NCBI GenBank assembly: GCA_038043305.1 | Contig: JBBTCG010000140.1 | Location: 1 to 23,832, forward strand | DNA from: JACRCE01 sp038043305 | GTDB lineage: Bacteria > Desulfobacterota > GWC2-55-46 | Direction: 5' to 3' | DNA length: 23,832 nt | Shown: piece by piece, positions 7,560 to 15,109 of the stretch | How positions within the stretch are numbered: position 1 is the stretch's first letter | How the letters are laid out: every line of letters begins with the position of its first letter | Translations under genes and position numbers: made by a program | Notes under the pieces: generated by a model | What the model was told of the DNA's origin: nothing | What the model saw: only the letters and a program-made list of their open reading frames with translations | Databases searched by the model: none

Positions 7560-7647
7560 TAAAGACCGTGAACCGTGACCGTGAAAGGACAAAGACCGTT
7601 GGCCGTGTAAAAACGAATCCTTTACGGTTACGGTCAACGGTCTTTAA
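7560..7647. repeat. Family A repeat between the Memo gene and gltX
   Basis: A palindromic element with outer ends AAAGACCGT and ACGGTCTTTAA and an internal AAAACGAATCCTTTACGG segment. Its right end contains the Memo-gene stop codon (TTAAAGACCG on the − strand) and its left end abuts the gltX ribosome binding site. The 51 bp at 7577–7627 match 8507–8557 in the opposite orientation at 49 of 51 positions by eye. Confidence 0.88.
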
Positions 7648-8447
7648 CTTATGATGAATCCGGCGTAGCCGACCACCTGCGAATAATCACCGCTCACGTC
7701 GCCGGACGTGGCGTACCTTACAAGGCGCGCATTTGTCGCGCCAAGGGCTATGGCGGCGGACAGCGTTATCGCCGCCGGGAGCACGCCGCACATGCTTATC
7801 CCTTCCATCGTCGTAACCTTTATCAGCCCCTCAGGATCGAGCGACGTGACGCGCTCGATGGCAAGCGCGTCCTTTGACCGCGTGGTTCTGTCGGATTCGT
7901 AATGGTTCATATCCGAACTTGCCACGATGAGCACGTCTGATTTGAAGCGTTTAATCGCGCTGGCTATGGCCTCCCCTATGGTCCGGCAGTCCTTTGGTCT
8001 TGCGCGCATGACGGTTATCGGCACTATCGTCGCCGATTTGTTGAGCGTCAGTATGAACGGAAGCTGCACCTCAAGCGAGTGCTCAAGGGCATGCGCCGAG
8101 AAGTCCTCGCTCAACAGATCCGTTTCCTCGGTTATGAGAGAGGCCAAATCCGCGTTGACGTTGGCGCTTGCCAAGGGCACCTCCCATGTCCCTTGAGTCA
8201 TAATGGATACGTCCGGGCCGCATCCTGTGTGGTTCGGCCCGATGAGCACCACGGTATCCGGCATGACGATTGACGAATACACGGCCCCGGCAACGTGGCC
8301 TGAATACACGTATCCGGCGTGCGGGGCTATTATCGCCCTGGCCTTTTCTTTTGCCGCGCCTTGGTCAAGAAATCCGGCTACGCTCTTTTTGAGCGGCTGG
8401 GAATTAAGCGGATAAAAACTTCCTGCCACGCATGGTTTTCTTATCAT
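7644..8447 (-). CDS. Memo-family protein (AmmeMemoRadiSam system protein B)
   Basis: 267 residues covering the whole Memo/DUF52 fold, related to class III extradiol dioxygenases. Visible motifs are RKPCVAGSFYP at the N-terminus, IIAPHAGYVYSGHVAG with H43, LIGPNHTG with H73, the SSDMNHYE segment, and a late CGVLPAA. In many prokaryotes it is encoded with AMMECR1 and a radical-SAM (AmmeMemoRadiSam) protein; neither partner is present here. The biochemical role in bacteria is not established. The gene is bounded on both sides by inverted copies of the family A repeat, and its TAA stop lies inside one of them. The preceding gene is a thioredoxin-like protein and the next is gltX. Confidence 0.93.
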   Translation of the reverse strand: MIRKPCVAGSFYPLNSQPLKKSVAGFLDQGAAKEKARAIIAPHAGYVYSGHVAGAVYSSIVMPDTVVLIGPNHTGCGPDVSIMTQGTWEVPLASANVNADLASLITEETDLLSEDFSAHALEHSLEVQLPFILTLNKSATIVPITVMRARPKDCRTIGEAIASAIKRFKSDVLIVASSDMNHYESDRTTRSKDALAIERVTSLDPEGLIKVTTMEGISMCGVLPAAITLSAAIALGATNARLVRYATSGDVSGDYSQVVGYAGFIIS

Positions 8448-8470
8448 CTCGCATATCCCCTTGTCAACTG

Positions 8471-8598
8471 AAAGGCCGTGTGTGAAGCCGTGACCGTGAA
8501 CCGTGACCGTAAAGGATTCGTTTTTACATGGTCAACGGTCTTTGTCCTTTCACGGTCACGGTCACGATTCACGGTCTTTATCCTTTCACGGTCGTTAA
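8471..8598. repeat. Family A repeat between the thioredoxin-like gene and the Memo gene
   Basis: About 128 bp containing several CCGTGA/TCACGG arms in both orientations and the AAAGGATTCGTTTTTACA segment shared, inverted, with the copy at 7560–7647. Its right end holds the stop codon of the thioredoxin-like gene (TTAACGACCGTGA on the − strand). It fills nearly the whole 147-bp intergenic gap, leaving about 23 bp before the Memo start. Confidence 0.88.
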
Positions 8599-9158
8599 GC
8601 CCATGCGGAGGCCCTTTTAGTCCACGTATCACCCGGATAGCGCCTGTGCATTGACTCCCACGTCCGAGCAAGATGCTCGCTGTCGCCAGTCTCCATGTAG
8701 AGAGTAACGCCAAGGTAGTAACGCGCCTCCGGCGCCACGGCGGACTCTGGCCTCATGTCAAGTATCCAACTGAAGGCGCGCTCCGCATCCTTGAATCTTT
8801 TTCTATGGAACGACGCAAGACCCTCGGAGAGCAACATCTGGGAGATGAAGTCCTGCGGCGGCAAAAAACCCACCCATCTTTCAAGCTCCTTGCCTTTCTC
8901 GTCCGCAAGCACGAACGTCGGCGTGAGTTCCACGTTGTAGGCAACGCTCAAATCCGGCTCTCCGGAAGTCAGGAGACTTACCGGGACGAAATGCCGCTCA
9001 ATATGAGAGATGACCTCATTGTTCCTGAAGGTGAGGGAGGCGCTTTTTTCCGACCCGGCGCAATCTGGATGATTAAAGAAGATGAGCATGGGTTTCCCTG
9101 AACCACGCGCCTCCACCATAGCCGCTTCCATATTCGTAAGCCATTTTATATCAAACAT
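8595..9158 (-). CDS. Thioredoxin-fold protein with CxxS motif and TPR-like C-terminus
   Basis: About 187 residues from the ATG at 9158, supported by AAGGAGG about 9 nt upstream; the longer open frame upstream is not needed. Residues 1–100 form a thioredoxin fold: KPMLIFFNHPDC, then AGSE giving a CAGS (CxxS) active site at C33–S36, and a cis-proline at P80 (LTPTFVL). Residues ~105–187 read as helical repeats (FKDAERAFSWILDMRP, ARYYLGVTLYMETGD) typical of TPR units. There is no signal peptide, so it is probably cytoplasmic. A CxxS site suggests isomerase, trapping or glutathione-type chemistry instead of dithiol reduction; this is inference. It is the first gene of the − strand operon toward the Memo gene and gltX. 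Confidence 0.75.
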   Translation of the reverse strand: MFDIKWLTNMEAAMVEARGSGKPMLIFFNHPDCAGSEKSASLTFRNNEVISHIERHFVPVSLLTSGEPDLSVAYNVELTPTFVLADEKGKELERWVGFLPPQDFISQMLLSEGLASFHRKRFKDAERAFSWILDMRPESAVAPEARYYLGVTLYMETGDSEHLARTWESMHRRYPGDTWTKRASAWA

Positions 9159-9207
9159 TTTAATACACCTCCTTAAAGAACCCCATTGCAAGTCAACCAT
9201 ATTTGTT

Positions 9208-9325
9208 CAGGCTGCTCAAATCTTCCCATTGCAATAATGAAAAGACGCAATAGGAACCCAGCCAGATGCAAGGCGTCAAGAAGCGACGACGACAACGCCG
9301 CAGATGGGCGTTTTTGAGCAACCTG
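9208..9325. repeat. CAGGCTGCTCAAA...TTTGAGCAACCTG long palindromic element
   Basis: About 118 bp with imperfect terminal inverted repeats (CAGGCTGCTCAAA and TTTGAGCAACCTG, one mismatch) and internal segments such as CGACGACAACGCCGCAG and GATGGGCGTTTTT. This resembles a dispersed repeat seen in many proteobacterial intergenic regions (recalled, not searched). It lies inside the 5' leader of the thioredoxin-like gene transcript. The rest of the 340-bp divergent gap 9159–9500 holds the two divergent promoters. Confidence 0.65.
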
Positions 9326-9338
9326 ATTCCCTCTATTA

Positions 9339-9366
9339 ATTATACAATCAAACTGCGCTGCGTCAA
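9339..9366 (-). promoter_or_regulatory. Probable promoter for the thioredoxin-like/Memo/gltX operon
   Basis: On the − strand, TTGACG (9366–9361), a 16-nt spacer and TATAAT (9344–9339). The transcript would start near 9332 and carry a leader of about 170 nt containing the long palindromic element. A small inverted repeat TCAAACTG/CAGTTTGA (9348–9376) overlaps the spacer and −35 and could be a regulator site. Confidence 0.6.
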
Positions 9367-9401
9367 GTCAGTTTGATGCGCCGTAACAATGGGCTTTTAT
9401 T

Positions 9402-9430
9402 TTGACAATCGCGGGATAATCGCATAATAT
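9402..9430 (+). promoter_or_regulatory. Strong sigma-70-type promoter for lepA–lepB
   Basis: TTGACA (9402–9407), an exact 17-nt spacer, then TAATAT (9425–9430), about 70 nt upstream of the lepA ATG. A weaker second candidate, TTGACT (9437) with TGTAAA (9461), follows. It is divergent from the promoter at 9339–9366. Confidence 0.7.
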
Positions 9431-9500
9431 ATGTGATTGACTTCGCAGACAACGACAACATGTAAAATAAGCGGCATAAAAGGCCATAGATTGCCACAGA

Positions 9501-11327
9501 ATGCCACAGAATGGTAAACAGGCACAAGTGACTGACAAAAACAGGATACGCAATTTTTCCATAATAGCCCATATAGACCACGGTAAATCAACGCTTTCCG
9601 ACAGGATACTTGAGTTCACCGGGGCGCTCACCAAGCGCGAGATGAAGGATCAGTTCCTCGACAAGATGGAACTTGAACGCGAGAGGGGCGTAACCATCAA
9701 GGCGCAGACCGCAAGGCTAACGTACAAGGCCGAGGATGGGCATACCTACACGCTTAATCTCATTGACACCCCGGGGCACGTGGACTTCAGCTACGAGGTG
9801 AGCCGCTCCCTTTCGGCCTGCGAGGGCGCGGTGCTCATAGTGGACGCATCTCAAGGAGTTCAGGCGCAGACGGTCGCGCATCTTTACACGGCCGTTGACG
9901 TCGGGCTTGAAATAGTCCCGGTGCTCAACAAGATTGACCTGCCTGCGGCAGACCCTCCCCGCATAAAGGCCGAGATAGAGGAGGTCTTAGGGCTGGACGC
10001 CTCGGACGCCGTATTGACCAGCGCAAAGGCGGGCATAGGCATAAAAGATGTGCTTGAGGCCGTTGTGCGGCGCATCCCTCCCCCCAAGGGAGAGGCGTCG
10101 AAGCCGCTCAAGGCCCTTGTGTTCGACAGTTGGTACGACACCTATCAGGGCGTCGTGGTGCAGGTTCGCGTCTTTGACGGTGAAATAAAAAGCGGGATGC
10201 GGATACGGTTCATGGCAACCGGCAAGACCTTTGACGTGGATAAGGTCGGGGTGTTCGCGCCGTTCCCTACCGGGATAGACGCCCTTGGCGTGGGAGACGT
10301 CGGATTCGTCGTTGCGGGCATAAAAGAGGTCAGGGACACGAACGTCGGAGACACCATAACCGACGCGGCAAGACCGGCCGATACGCCCCTTGCCGGTTAC
10401 AAGGCCGCAAAGGCAATGGTCTTTTCAGGTCTTTATCCAGTTGATTCGGCGCAGTATGAAGACCTCAAGGAGGCGGTCGTAAAGCTCAGGCTCAACGACT
10501 CGTCATTTACCTTTGAGCCTGAGACCTCCATTGCATTGGGCTTCGGCTTCAGATGCGGCTTTTTGGGACTTTTTCACATGGAGATAATCCAGGAGAGACT
10601 TGAGCGCGAATATGGGCTTGAACTCATAACCACTGCGCCTACGGTCATATACAGGGTAACGAAGACGGACGGCTCAGTCGTTCACGTGGACAACCCGGCA
10701 AGCCTGCCTTCGCCGCAGTACATAGAGTTAATAGAAGAGCCTTTCATCCTCGCCACGCTGCACCTGCCAGCCGAGTATCTCGGGGCGGTGATTGCGCTTT
10801 GCGAGGCCAGAAGGGGCATCCAGCGGGACATAAAATATCTCTCGACGTCGCGCATCATGGTTCTGTACGAGATACCGCTCAACGAGATAGTCCTTGATTT
10901 TTACGACAAGCTCAAGACCCTTTCCAAGGGCTACGCCTCGATGGACTACGACTATCTCGACTTCAGAAAATCAGACCTTATAAAACTCGACGTCCTTATA
11001 AACGGGGATGCCGTTGACGCCCTGTCGCTCATCGTCCCGCGTGAGAAGGCGTATCAGAGGGGCTTTGACCTTTGCGAGAAAATGAAGGAGATAATCCCAA
11101 GGCAGATGTTCGAGGTGGTCATACAGGCCGCCATCGGAAGCCGCGTTGTGGCCAGAGAGACCGTAAAGGCGCTGAGAAAAAACGTAACGGCCAAATGCTA
11201 CGGCGGGGACATAACGCGAAAAAGGAAACTCATTGAAAAACAGAAGGAAGGGAAAAAACGGATGAAGCAGGTGGGCAAGGTTGAGCTTCCGCAGGAGGCG
11301 TTTCTAGCGGTGTTGAAGGTAGGCTAA
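9501..11327 (+). CDS. lepA: Elongation factor 4 (LepA) translational GTPase
   Basis: 608 residues from the ATG at 9501. The GTPase domain shows IRNFSIIAHIDHGKSTLSDR (P-loop), the switch I region RGVTIKAQT, DTPGHVDF and NKIDLP. The EF-G-like domains and the LepA-specific C-terminus (KCYGGDITRKRKLIEKQKEGKKRMK) follow. It acts on stalled or mis-translocated ribosomes. An alternative GTG at 9528 would give 599 residues, the length of E. coli LepA, and overlaps the stop of a six-codon ORF starting at the second ATG (9511). Neither start has a convincing Shine–Dalgarno sequence. lepB follows after 3 bp. Confidence 0.96.
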   Translation: MPQNGKQAQVTDKNRIRNFSIIAHIDHGKSTLSDRILEFTGALTKREMKDQFLDKMELERERGVTIKAQTARLTYKAEDGHTYTLNLIDTPGHVDFSYEVSRSLSACEGAVLIVDASQGVQAQTVAHLYTAVDVGLEIVPVLNKIDLPAADPPRIKAEIEEVLGLDASDAVLTSAKAGIGIKDVLEAVVRRIPPPKGEASKPLKALVFDSWYDTYQGVVVQVRVFDGEIKSGMRIRFMATGKTFDVDKVGVFAPFPTGIDALGVGDVGFVVAGIKEVRDTNVGDTITDAARPADTPLAGYKAAKAMVFSGLYPVDSAQYEDLKEAVVKLRLNDSSFTFEPETSIALGFGFRCGFLGLFHMEIIQERLEREYGLELITTAPTVIYRVTKTDGSVVHVDNPASLPSPQYIELIEEPFILATLHLPAEYLGAVIALCEARRGIQRDIKYLSTSRIMVLYEIPLNEIVLDFYDKLKTLSKGYASMDYDYLDFRKSDLIKLDVLINGDAVDALSLIVPREKAYQRGFDLCEKMKEIIPRQMFEVVIQAAIGSRVVARETVKALRKNVTAKCYGGDITRKRKLIEKQKEGKKRMKQVGKVELPQEAFLAVLKVG

Positions 11328-11330
11328 CTT

Positions 11331-12017
11331 ATGGCATATATCAAAAAGACACGGCAAGAAGCCGCAGGAAAGAGCAGAAAACAGCATATCAAGGAGCTGA
11401 TCGAGGCGATTGCAATTGCCCTGGCCCTTGCGCTCGTCATCAGGGCCTTCGTCATACAGGCCTTTAAGATACCTTCAGGCTCGATGGAGGACACGCTTCT
11501 TATAGGGGATCATCTCATCGTAAGCAAGTTTGCCTACGGCCTTCAGGTTCCCAAGCCCGCCATGATAGACGTGTATGGCGTCAGGGTGCCTTTCTTTGAG
11601 ACCACCCTTCAGCCGATATGGGGGGAGATCAAAAGGGGCGACGTCATCGTGTTCCGTTTTCCGGCGGACAGGACAAAGGACTATATAAAGCGAGTGGCCG
11701 CCCTTTCAGGCGAGCGCATAGAGATGCGGAACAGGGTCATCTACGTCAACGGCGTGGTCTGGGATGAACACTACGGCGTAAACAAAGGCGGGCAGTTCGG
11801 CGAGACGGTTGAGAAGAACATAAACTTCGGCCCCGTTACCGTTCCCGACGGTCATGTCTTCGTAATGGGCGACAACAGGGACAGGAGCTATGATTCGAGA
11901 TTCTGGGGCGCTGTGCCGATACGCGAAATAAAGGGCAAAGCCTTCATACTATACTGGTCGTGGGACGCTGAAAGCAACTGGATCAGGTTTTCAAGGCTTG
12001 GTGGGCTGATACGGTAG
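11331..12017 (+). CDS. lepB: Signal peptidase I
   Basis: 228 residues. An N-terminal membrane anchor (about residues 23–43, IEAIAIALALALVIRAFVI) is followed by the S26 peptidase domain. Catalytic Ser51 lies in IPSGSMEDTL, the Lys120 general base in DYIKRVAALSGE, and the conserved box GDNRDRSYDSRFWG at 180–193. It cleaves signal peptides of exported proteins on the outer face of the inner membrane. The gene starts 3 bp after lepA, the common lepA–lepB operon. Its TAG stop is followed directly by a family A half repeat. Confidence 0.96.
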   Translation: MAYIKKTRQEAAGKSRKQHIKELIEAIAIALALALVIRAFVIQAFKIPSGSMEDTLLIGDHLIVSKFAYGLQVPKPAMIDVYGVRVPFFETTLQPIWGEIKRGDVIVFRFPADRTKDYIKRVAALSGERIEMRNRVIYVNGVVWDEHYGVNKGGQFGETVEKNINFGPVTVPDGHVFVMGDNRDRSYDSRFWGAVPIREIKGKAFILYWSWDAESNWIRFSRLGGLIR

Positions 12018-12045
12018 TAAAGACCGTGAACCGTGACCGTGAAAG
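12018..12045 (+). repeat. Family A repeat, half element between lepB and xerC
   Basis: A single arm, TAAAGACCGTGAACC followed by GTGACCGTGAAAG, beginning at the base after the lepB TAG. It occupies 28 of the 36 bp between lepB and xerC. It includes an in-frame GTG (12033) that could mimic an upstream start for xerC. Confidence 0.85.
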
Positions 12046-12053
12046 AAAACGAC

Positions 12054-12980
12054 ATGCGCTCAGACGTGGCCGGGTTTATCGGGTATCTTAAGATTGAACG
12101 GAATTTATCGCGGCATACTCGGTCCGCTTATGGCAGCGACCTCGGCCAGTTCATCGCCTTTCTTGAATCATCGCGCCTCACTCTTGAAAACGGCGCGGCA
12201 ACGGCCTCTCTTGTTACCGGCGACGTTGTTACAAGGTTCGTACGCGACCTGCACGGAAGCGTAAAAAAGGTTTCCATAGCGAGAAAGCTGTCGAGTCTCA
12301 GGGCTTTTTTCAGGTATCTTGTAAGGGTCAGGCGCATCAGCTCAAATCCCGCCTCTCTCGTGCCGACGCCAAAGGCTGAAAGATTCCTGCCAACGGTCTT
12401 GAGCGTCGAGGAGACGATAATCCTTATCAACGCGCCTGTAAGGACGGCAAAAAAGGCGTATGGCGGACTATCGGCGTTAAGAGACCTTGCCGTGCTTGAG
12501 ACCATATATTCATCGGGCATACGTGTCGGCGAGCTTGTCGGTCTTGCGATGAAGGACGTTGACCTTGAATCAGGAACCATAAAGGTCGTTGGCAAGGGCA
12601 ATACGGAGCGGATTGCGTATCTCGGCTCTTATGCGCGTCAATCCCTTGCCGCTTATATAAAGCGCGCAAGGACCGGGGCGGCTGTGAGTGCGCCTCTGTT
12701 CGCGGGCAACAAGGAGGGCAAGGCACTTGTGCCGCGCACGGTGCAGAGGCTGGTAAAGAGGCACGCCGAGGCAAGCGGCATAACCAAGACGCCAACGCCC
12801 CACGCGCTGAGGCACTGCTTTGCAACGCACCTGCTTGACGCCGGGGTAGACCTGAGGACCATACAGGAGATGCTGGGGCACGCGAAGCTTTCAACCACGC
12901 AACGATATACAAAGGTGGGCATTGCCAGCCTCATGGCCGCTTATGACTCGGCGCACCCCAAGGCAAAAAAGCCGCGATGA
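12054..12980 (+). CDS. xerC: Tyrosine recombinase XerC/XerD type
   Basis: About 308 residues from the ATG at 12054. The N-terminal SAM-like core-binding domain (residues 1–90, FIGYLKIERNLSRHTRSAY) is followed by the catalytic domain with all expected residues: R157 (SGIRVGEL), K181 (GKGNTER), H250 and R253 (HALRHCFATHLL), H276 (LGHAKLSTTQ) and the nucleophile Y285 (RYTKV). It would resolve chromosome dimers at dif with a partner. Adjacency to hslVU matches the xerC–hslV–hslU (codVWX) order, favouring XerC over an integrase. An in-frame GTG at 12033 lies in the repeat and was not chosen. A composite repeat begins at the base after its TGA. Confidence 0.92.
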   Translation: MRSDVAGFIGYLKIERNLSRHTRSAYGSDLGQFIAFLESSRLTLENGAATASLVTGDVVTRFVRDLHGSVKKVSIARKLSSLRAFFRYLVRVRRISSNPASLVPTPKAERFLPTVLSVEETIILINAPVRTAKKAYGGLSALRDLAVLETIYSSGIRVGELVGLAMKDVDLESGTIKVVGKGNTERIAYLGSYARQSLAAYIKRARTGAAVSAPLFAGNKEGKALVPRTVQRLVKRHAEASGITKTPTPHALRHCFATHLLDAGVDLRTIQEMLGHAKLSTTQRYTKVGIASLMAAYDSAHPKAKKPR

Positions 12981-13096
12981 GCCTACCTTTTTTGAAAAAA
13001 AGGTAGGCCCCCCGATTAAAACATTCGAGGGCAGGCTCCAAACTTTAATTGGGCATAAGCAGCCGGGCTGGCGAATACGGATATTGCCCGCGCGGC
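12981..13096 (+). repeat. Composite modular repeat, copy 1 (order H–X–Y–Z)
   Basis: Starts at the base after the xerC stop. Module H is a hairpin (GCCTACC...GGTAGGC, 12981–13008) with a 12-bp stem, which could serve as a weak terminator although no U-tract follows. Then come X (CCCCGAT...AACATTCGAGGGCAGGC, to ~13036), Y (CTTTAATTGGGCATAA...GGGCTG, to 13070) and Z (GCGAATAC..ATATTGCCCG, 13071–13096). The same modules occur at 19768–19883 with X and Y exchanged. The remaining 61 bp before hslV show no clear promoter. Confidence 0.8.
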
Positions 13097-13157
13097 TTGT
13101 CCCACTCAGAAAAATTTCTAATTTTTATAGGCTTACCTGTCGAAGGAGAAAGATGCC

Positions 13158-13703
13158 ATGTCCGACAACAACTGGTTTCACGGAACAACGGTCATTTCGA
13201 TAAGACGCTCAGGCCGCGTGGCAATGGCCGCTGACGGGCAGGTTACGCTCGGCTCCACGGTCGTAAAAAAATCCGCGGTCAAACTGCGTCCCATGCGGGG
13301 CAACGCGGTCATCGCCGGTTTTGCGGGGTCAACTGCGGACGCCTTGACGCTGTTCGACAAGTTCGAGTCCAAACTTGAGGAGTTCCGGGGCAACCTGACG
13401 CGCTCAGCCGTGGAGCTTGGCAAGGACTGGAGGACGGATAAGATTCTCAGACGGCTTGAGGCGCTGCTTATCGTGTCAGACTCCGAGCATACATTCATCA
13501 TCTCAGGCGCGGGCGACGTTATAGAGCCTGAGGACGGCATCGCGGCAATAGGCTCAGGCGGCCCTTACGCGCTCTCGGCGGCAAAGATGCTCCTTCGCCA
13601 TACAGAGATGGACGCAAGGACAATCGCCGAGAACGCGATAAAGGCGGCCGCCGAGATATGTATATATACGAACGACGTGATAAGCATCCTTGAACTGGCA
13701 TAA
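13158..13703 (+). CDS. hslV: ATP-dependent protease subunit HslV (ClpQ)
   Basis: 181 residues. This is the proteasome-like peptidase of the HslUV complex. The N-terminal nucleophile is probably Thr10, in HGTTVISIRR, exposed after removal of nine residues. Other family motifs are AADGQVTLG, GFAGSTADALTLFDKFE, WRTDKILRRLEA and GSGGPYALSAA. The ATG at 13158 is preceded by GAAGGAG at suitable distance. hslU follows after 21 bp. Together they make a cytoplasmic ATP-dependent protease. Confidence 0.97.
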   Translation: MSDNNWFHGTTVISIRRSGRVAMAADGQVTLGSTVVKKSAVKLRPMRGNAVIAGFAGSTADALTLFDKFESKLEEFRGNLTRSAVELGKDWRTDKILRRLEALLIVSDSEHTFIISGAGDVIEPEDGIAAIGSGGPYALSAAKMLLRHTEMDARTIAENAIKAAAEICIYTNDVISILELA

Positions 13704-13724
13704 TCCAAGGCAAAGGGTTGAATT

Positions 13725-15098
13725 ATGACAATGGGCTTGACTCCAAAAGAGATAGTTGCCGAGCTTGACAAATATATCATCGGGCAGGCGCAGGCAAAAC
13801 GCGCCGTTGCCATCGCGTTGAGGAACCGGTGGAGGCGCCAGCAGGTAGCGCCGGGTCTGCGCGATGAAATATCGCCTAAGAACATCATCATGATCGGCCC
13901 TACCGGGGTGGGCAAGACCGAGATATCACGGCGTCTTGCCAAACTCGCCCATGCCCCGTTCATAAAGGTGGAGGCATCCAAGTTCACAGAGGTCGGCTAC
14001 GTGGGCAGGGACGTTGAGAGCATCATACGCGACCTTGCAGAGCTTGCCGTCAAGATGGTCAAGGACGAAGAAAAGGCCAAGGTGCTGGCAAAGGCCGAGG
14101 AGTTGGCCGATGAGCGGCTTCTTGACTGTCTCCTGCCGCCCGCGCCAAGCGTCCCGGTTTATCAGGGAGCGCCGTATCAACAGGAGATCGAAAGACCGGC
14201 AAGGGAACGCGAGGCTCAAAAAGGCACGAGGGACAAGCTGCGCGCGCTTTTGATAGAGGGGAAGCTGGACGACAGGGTCGTTGAGATAGAAATATCGGAA
14301 CATAAACCACCCGTCATAGAGATACTCTCAGGCGTAACGGGCGGCGGCGACGACATGAACATAAAGGAGATGTTCGGCAACCTCTTTCCAAGGAAGGCCG
14401 GAAAGAGGAAGCTCAAGGTGCCGGAGGCGAGAAGCGCACTCATACAGGACGAGGCAAGCAGGCTCATTGACATGGACAAGGTAGGCAAAGACGCCATTGA
14501 GCGCGTCGAGCAATCCGGCATCGTCTTCGTTGACGAGATAGATAAGATTGCCGGACGTCAGTCCGGCACTACGCCTGACGTGTCAAGGGAGGGCGTACAA
14601 AGGGACCTTCTGCCTATAGTCGAAGGCTCTACGGTCAATACGAAGTACGGCATGGTCAAGACCGACCACATACTGTTCATCGCGTCAGGCGCGTTTCACG
14701 TTGCAAAGCCCTCTGACCTGATACCGGAATTTCAGGGCAGGTTTCCCATAAGGGTCGAACTCCTCCCGCTCGGAGAGGCCGACTTCATTAGAATCCTCAC
14801 CGAGCCTGAGAACGCGCTTTTGAAGCAGTACAAGGCGCTGATAGAAACGGAAGGCGTGGAGGTCGAGTACACGGACGACGGGGTTCGGGAGATAGCCTCC
14901 ATAGCCGCGATCGTGAACGAGCGCATGGAAAACATAGGCGCAAGGCGTCTTCACACGGTAATGGAAAGGGTCTTTGACGATCTTTCCTTCGATGCGTCGG
15001 ACGCGAAGGATAAAAAAGTCCTGATAGACGCTCAGTACGTAAAAAAGAGGCTCTCAGACATCGTCAAGGATCAGGACCTTTCGAGATATATTTTATAG
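13725..15098 (+). CDS. hslU: ATP-dependent protease ATPase subunit HslU (ClpY)
   Basis: 457 residues. This AAA+ unfoldase feeds substrates to HslV. Walker A is GPTGVGKT (58–65) and Walker B is IVFVDEIDKI. The variable I-domain lies between them, SREGVQRDLLPIVEGS and ASGAFHVAKPSDLIPE follow, and the C-terminal sensor-2 region holds GARRLHTVMERV. It ends DLSRYIL, the C-terminal tail that docks into HslV. Length and motifs are complete. It is followed after 11 bp by trxB. Confidence 0.97.
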   Translation: MTMGLTPKEIVAELDKYIIGQAQAKRAVAIALRNRWRRQQVAPGLRDEISPKNIIMIGPTGVGKTEISRRLAKLAHAPFIKVEASKFTEVGYVGRDVESIIRDLAELAVKMVKDEEKAKVLAKAEELADERLLDCLLPPAPSVPVYQGAPYQQEIERPAREREAQKGTRDKLRALLIEGKLDDRVVEIEISEHKPPVIEILSGVTGGGDDMNIKEMFGNLFPRKAGKRKLKVPEARSALIQDEASRLIDMDKVGKDAIERVEQSGIVFVDEIDKIAGRQSGTTPDVSREGVQRDLLPIVEGSTVNTKYGMVKTDHILFIASGAFHVAKPSDLIPEFQGRFPIRVELLPLGEADFIRILTEPENALLKQYKALIETEGVEVEYTDDGVREIASIAAIVNERMENIGARRLHTVMERVFDDLSFDASDAKDKKVLIDAQYVKKRLSDIVKDQDLSRYIL

Positions 15099-15109
15099 AG
15101 GAGGAAGGC

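Noticed and set aside
7545..7637. N-terminal extension of gltX from an upstream start at 7637
   Set aside because: The extra residues are a translation of the family A repeat; AGGAGG and the family start point to the TTG at 7544.
8471..8598. Possible CRISPR-like array from the CCGTGA repeats
   Set aside because: Units are variable in length, occur in both orientations, have no regular unique spacers, and no cas genes are near.
12033..12053. GTG start for xerC at 12033
   Set aside because: It lies within the repeat and adds residues not needed by the family; the ATG at 12054 fits better.
12054..12980. Phage or integron integrase
   Set aside because: Length, motifs and the xerC–hslV–hslU context fit a housekeeping Xer recombinase; no attachment sites or phage genes are seen.
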